From contig JAZHPA010000076.1 in assembly GCA_051024685.1 (NCBI GenBank), forward strand, positions 1-7,436: DNA of 7,436 nt. Direction: 5' to 3'. The notes below the pieces were generated by a model. The model saw only the letters and a program-made list of their open reading frames with translations. It did not search any database and was not told where the DNA came from. Shown here piece after piece: positions 6,510-7,436 of this stretch (positions are counted from its first letter, which is position 1; each line of letters starts with the position of its first letter). Both the position numbers and the translations under genes were made by a program. Source of the stretch: UBA12545 sp051024685 (lineage in GTDB: Bacteria > Bacillota > DSM-521 > Neomoorellales > Neomoorellaceae).

Positions 6510-7215
6510 CCAGGCCCACCAGCCTCTCCAGCCGGTCAAAAATTAAATTGATGCGTTCCGGATCCCAGGTGCCGTCAATGTTTATGCGCAGTACAGAAGA
6601 TATAGTATCCAGCCGGTGTTCTTCTGCTATAGGGATGGTTGCGTTGCTCCCGCTTTCGGGAGCAACGTGTTGGCCCGTTGCCTGGCTTAAAGTGTCAAAG
6701 CCGACTTTGACCCTTTTGCTCTTTGCTTCGCGGTCTGTGGTAGCCTTTTCCTTTTTGTTTCTTCTGGAATTGGCTGCCTGCTCCGGAGATAACCCTTGCG
6801 CCATTCCCCACAGAAGGGCTACCGTGGCCCGGACCTTGCTCCTAGCACTGTCTCCCAGGTTTGTTTTCTCGCTTAGGAAGTTGTCCAGTGTCTCTTCCCA
6901 TTCATCGGGATACATCTCCAGCATGGTTAGAACTGTAGGATAAAACTCTTCAAGAATTTCCCGGCCCACCTCGGGATACCTTTCCGGGTTGCGCAAAAGG
7001 CGACCCCGTTCTGTCAATACATTATTTTCATCAATAAAATTAAAATTTTTAAGGTCTAAGAGGATATTTTTGGCCGTGCCTTCCGCCACTTTACAGGCAA
7101 TCTGGATGTAGTGAACATCTATTGTGGGAGGCATGCTCTTGCGTAAAGCTTTGGGCAGGTCCGTCAGGGTTCTAAGGGATTGCAAATAGGGAAATTCTTT
7201 TAACGCTTCGCCCAC
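6499..7215 (-). CDS. DUF5343-like protein
   Basis: 238 aa from GTG at 7213-7215. A near-perfect SD, AAGGAGGTGA (complement of 7222-7231), lies 6 bases upstream and fixes this start. Residues 8-75 look like a winged-helix domain (FPYLQSLRTLTDLPKALR, TAKNILLDLKNFNFIDENN). Residues 80-150 are helical. Residues 150-200 are a basic then Gln/Ser/Gly-rich linker (RRNKKEKATTDREAKSKR). The C-terminus LRINIDGTWDPERINLIFDR (209-228) resembles the closing strand-helix of DUF5343 proteins, where a (I/V)NIQ-like strand precedes a DP....IF..(L/M) helix. DUF5343 proteins are of unknown function; the winged-helix look suggests DNA or protein binding. It is the only complete gene in the right half, and its promoter region carries a direct repeat that may be an operator, so autoregulation is possible. 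Family assignment is by recall. Confidence 0.8.
   Translation of the reverse strand: MGEALKEFPYLQSLRTLTDLPKALRKSMPPTIDVHYIQIACKVAEGTAKNILLDLKNFNFIDENNVLTERGRLLRNPERYPEVGREILEEFYPTVLTMLEMYPDEWEETLDNFLSEKTNLGDSARSKVRATVALLWGMAQGLSPEQAANSRRNKKEKATTDREAKSKRVKVGFDTLSQATGQHVAPESGSNATIPIAEEHRLDTISSVLRINIDGTWDPERINLIFDRLERLVGLEKP
6642..6667. repeat. Perfect 11-bp hairpin inside the DUF5343-like gene
   Basis: CGTTGCTCCCG (6642-6652) and CGGGAGCAACG (6657-6667) are exact reverse complements around the 4-base loop CTTT (AAAG in the - strand mRNA). The hairpin encodes part of the linker around HVAPESGSNAT. A GC-rich stem this long and perfect is unlikely by chance inside a codon-constrained gene. There is no T-tract after it on either strand, so it is not a normal terminator. 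Confidence 0.8.
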
Positions 7216-7284
7216 CGGACTTCACCTCCTTTCTTGCCTTGTTTCGTCGGCCGGGTCAGCAGCGAATGCCATAATCGCCAAATA

Positions 7285-7324
7285 TTTACTTTACCTACCA
7301 AAAATTTACCTTATCTATCAAAAA
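7285..7324. repeat. Two adjacent 20-bp direct repeats, likely operator
   Basis: Unit 1 (7285-7304) and unit 2 (7305-7324) match at 17 of 20 positions; both begin TTTAC and end CAAAAA, and the three differences are all C/T changes. The 20-bp period puts the two copies on nearly the same face of the helix. Unit 2 occupies the spacer and unit 1 the -10 and start region of the candidate promoter for the DUF5343-like gene, an arrangement expected for a repressor operator. A third, poorly matching copy may precede them at 7265-7284. Confidence 0.65.
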
Positions 7325-7331
7325 TCATCAA
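7303..7331 (-). promoter_or_regulatory. Candidate sigma-A promoter of the DUF5343-like gene
   Basis: On the - strand, TTGATG (complement of 7326-7331) and TAAATT (complement of 7303-7308) are separated by exactly 17 bases. Each matches 4 of 6 consensus positions. The start would fall about 75-80 bases before the GTG at 7215, leaving a leader that contains the strong SD. The 20-bp direct repeats cover it. Confidence 0.45.
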
Positions 7332-7352
7332 GAGGTTTTTGGATTTCTCTTA

Positions 7353-7372
7353 CCCTGCCCTTGCCCTAGCCC
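7353..7372 (-). other. Four-tract G-quadruplex motif on the - strand
   Basis: The + strand has four CCC tracts at 7353-7355, 7358-7360, 7364-7366 and 7370-7372. The - strand therefore has four GGG tracts with loops CTA, CAA and CA, satisfying the canonical G3N1-7 rule with very short loops. The motif lies between the two divergent genes and overlaps the -35 element of the candidate rightward promoter. Confidence 0.75.
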
Positions 7373-7389
7373 TGCACATAAAGTAAAAT
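7361..7389 (+). promoter_or_regulatory. Candidate promoter of the rightward gene at 7425
   Basis: TTGCCC (7361-7366) and TAAAAT (7384-7389) are 17 bases apart. The -10 matches 5 of 6 consensus positions and the -35 four of 6. The start would lie about 30 bases before ATG 7425. The -35 is inside the C-tract repeat. Confidence 0.45.
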
Positions 7390-7424
7390 AGAGTAAACTA
7401 AAGAAAAAACAGGAGAAACCGGAG

Positions 7425-7436
7425 ATGCCTATCGAC
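7425..7436 (+). CDS. Start of a rightward gene, cut by the window edge
   Basis: ATG CCT ATC GAC (MPID) begins 8 bases after AGGAGA (7411-7416), with a promoter-like pair upstream. Only four codons are visible, so nothing can be said about the product. It is divergent from the DUF5343-like gene and may share its control region. Confidence 0.55.

Noticed and set aside
6548..6943. 131-aa open frame on the + strand
   Set aside because: It is antisense to the DUF5343-like gene, which has an ideal SD and coherent domains.
1..7436. CRISPR array, tRNA or rRNA genes
   Set aside because: I saw no regularly spaced repeats, tRNA-like cloverleaf with TTCRA-type T-arm, or rRNA signature blocks on either strand.

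Overview
The window looks like chromosomal DNA of a Gram-positive Clostridia/Bacillota bacterium, possibly thermophilic (Moorella- or Peptococcaceae-like). The evidence is strong purine-rich Shine-Dalgarno sites, GTG starts next to ideal SDs (3419 and 7215), and an adjacent HD-phosphohydrolase / YwgA-type pair matching the ywfO-ywgA pair of Bacillus subtilis. The genus is inference only.

Layout: 1-470 is gene debris, a decayed IS1380-type transposase tail followed by a 16-residue scrap of a polyprenyl phosphoglycosyl transferase (PGT). 639-4309 is an apparently AT-richer block of genes all on the + strand: a SAMHD1/dGTPase-like HD protein, a YwgA-family protein, a frameshifted zinc-ribbon gene, then a translationally coupled pair (unrecognised 179-aa protein plus a two-zinc-site SEC-C protein). 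4310-4425 is a frameshifted IS110-type transposase fragment on the - strand, ending at the SEC-C stop codon. 4638-6029 is a nearly full-length exopolysaccharide-type PGT gene broken by at least eight frame changes. 6048-6424 is a broken small membrane-protein gene. 6499-7215 (- strand) is an intact DUF5343-like gene with an ideal SD. A 209-bp intergenic region separates it from a divergent gene that starts at 7425 and leaves the window.

Interpretation: an exopolysaccharide-type region appears to be eroding (PGT, transposases and a small membrane protein all broken) while a compact set of intact genes lies within it. HD and YwgA are a recurring pair in Bacillota. The 2883-4309 pair is the best candidate for an undescribed two-component module: a short alpha/beta protein with a central hydrophobic helix, coupled by a 4-base overlap to a protein with two metal-binding motifs. 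The right-hand intergenic region is unusual: a 20-bp direct repeat lies over the likely promoter of the DUF5343-like gene, and a four-tract G-quadruplex motif overlaps the -35 of the likely divergent promoter.
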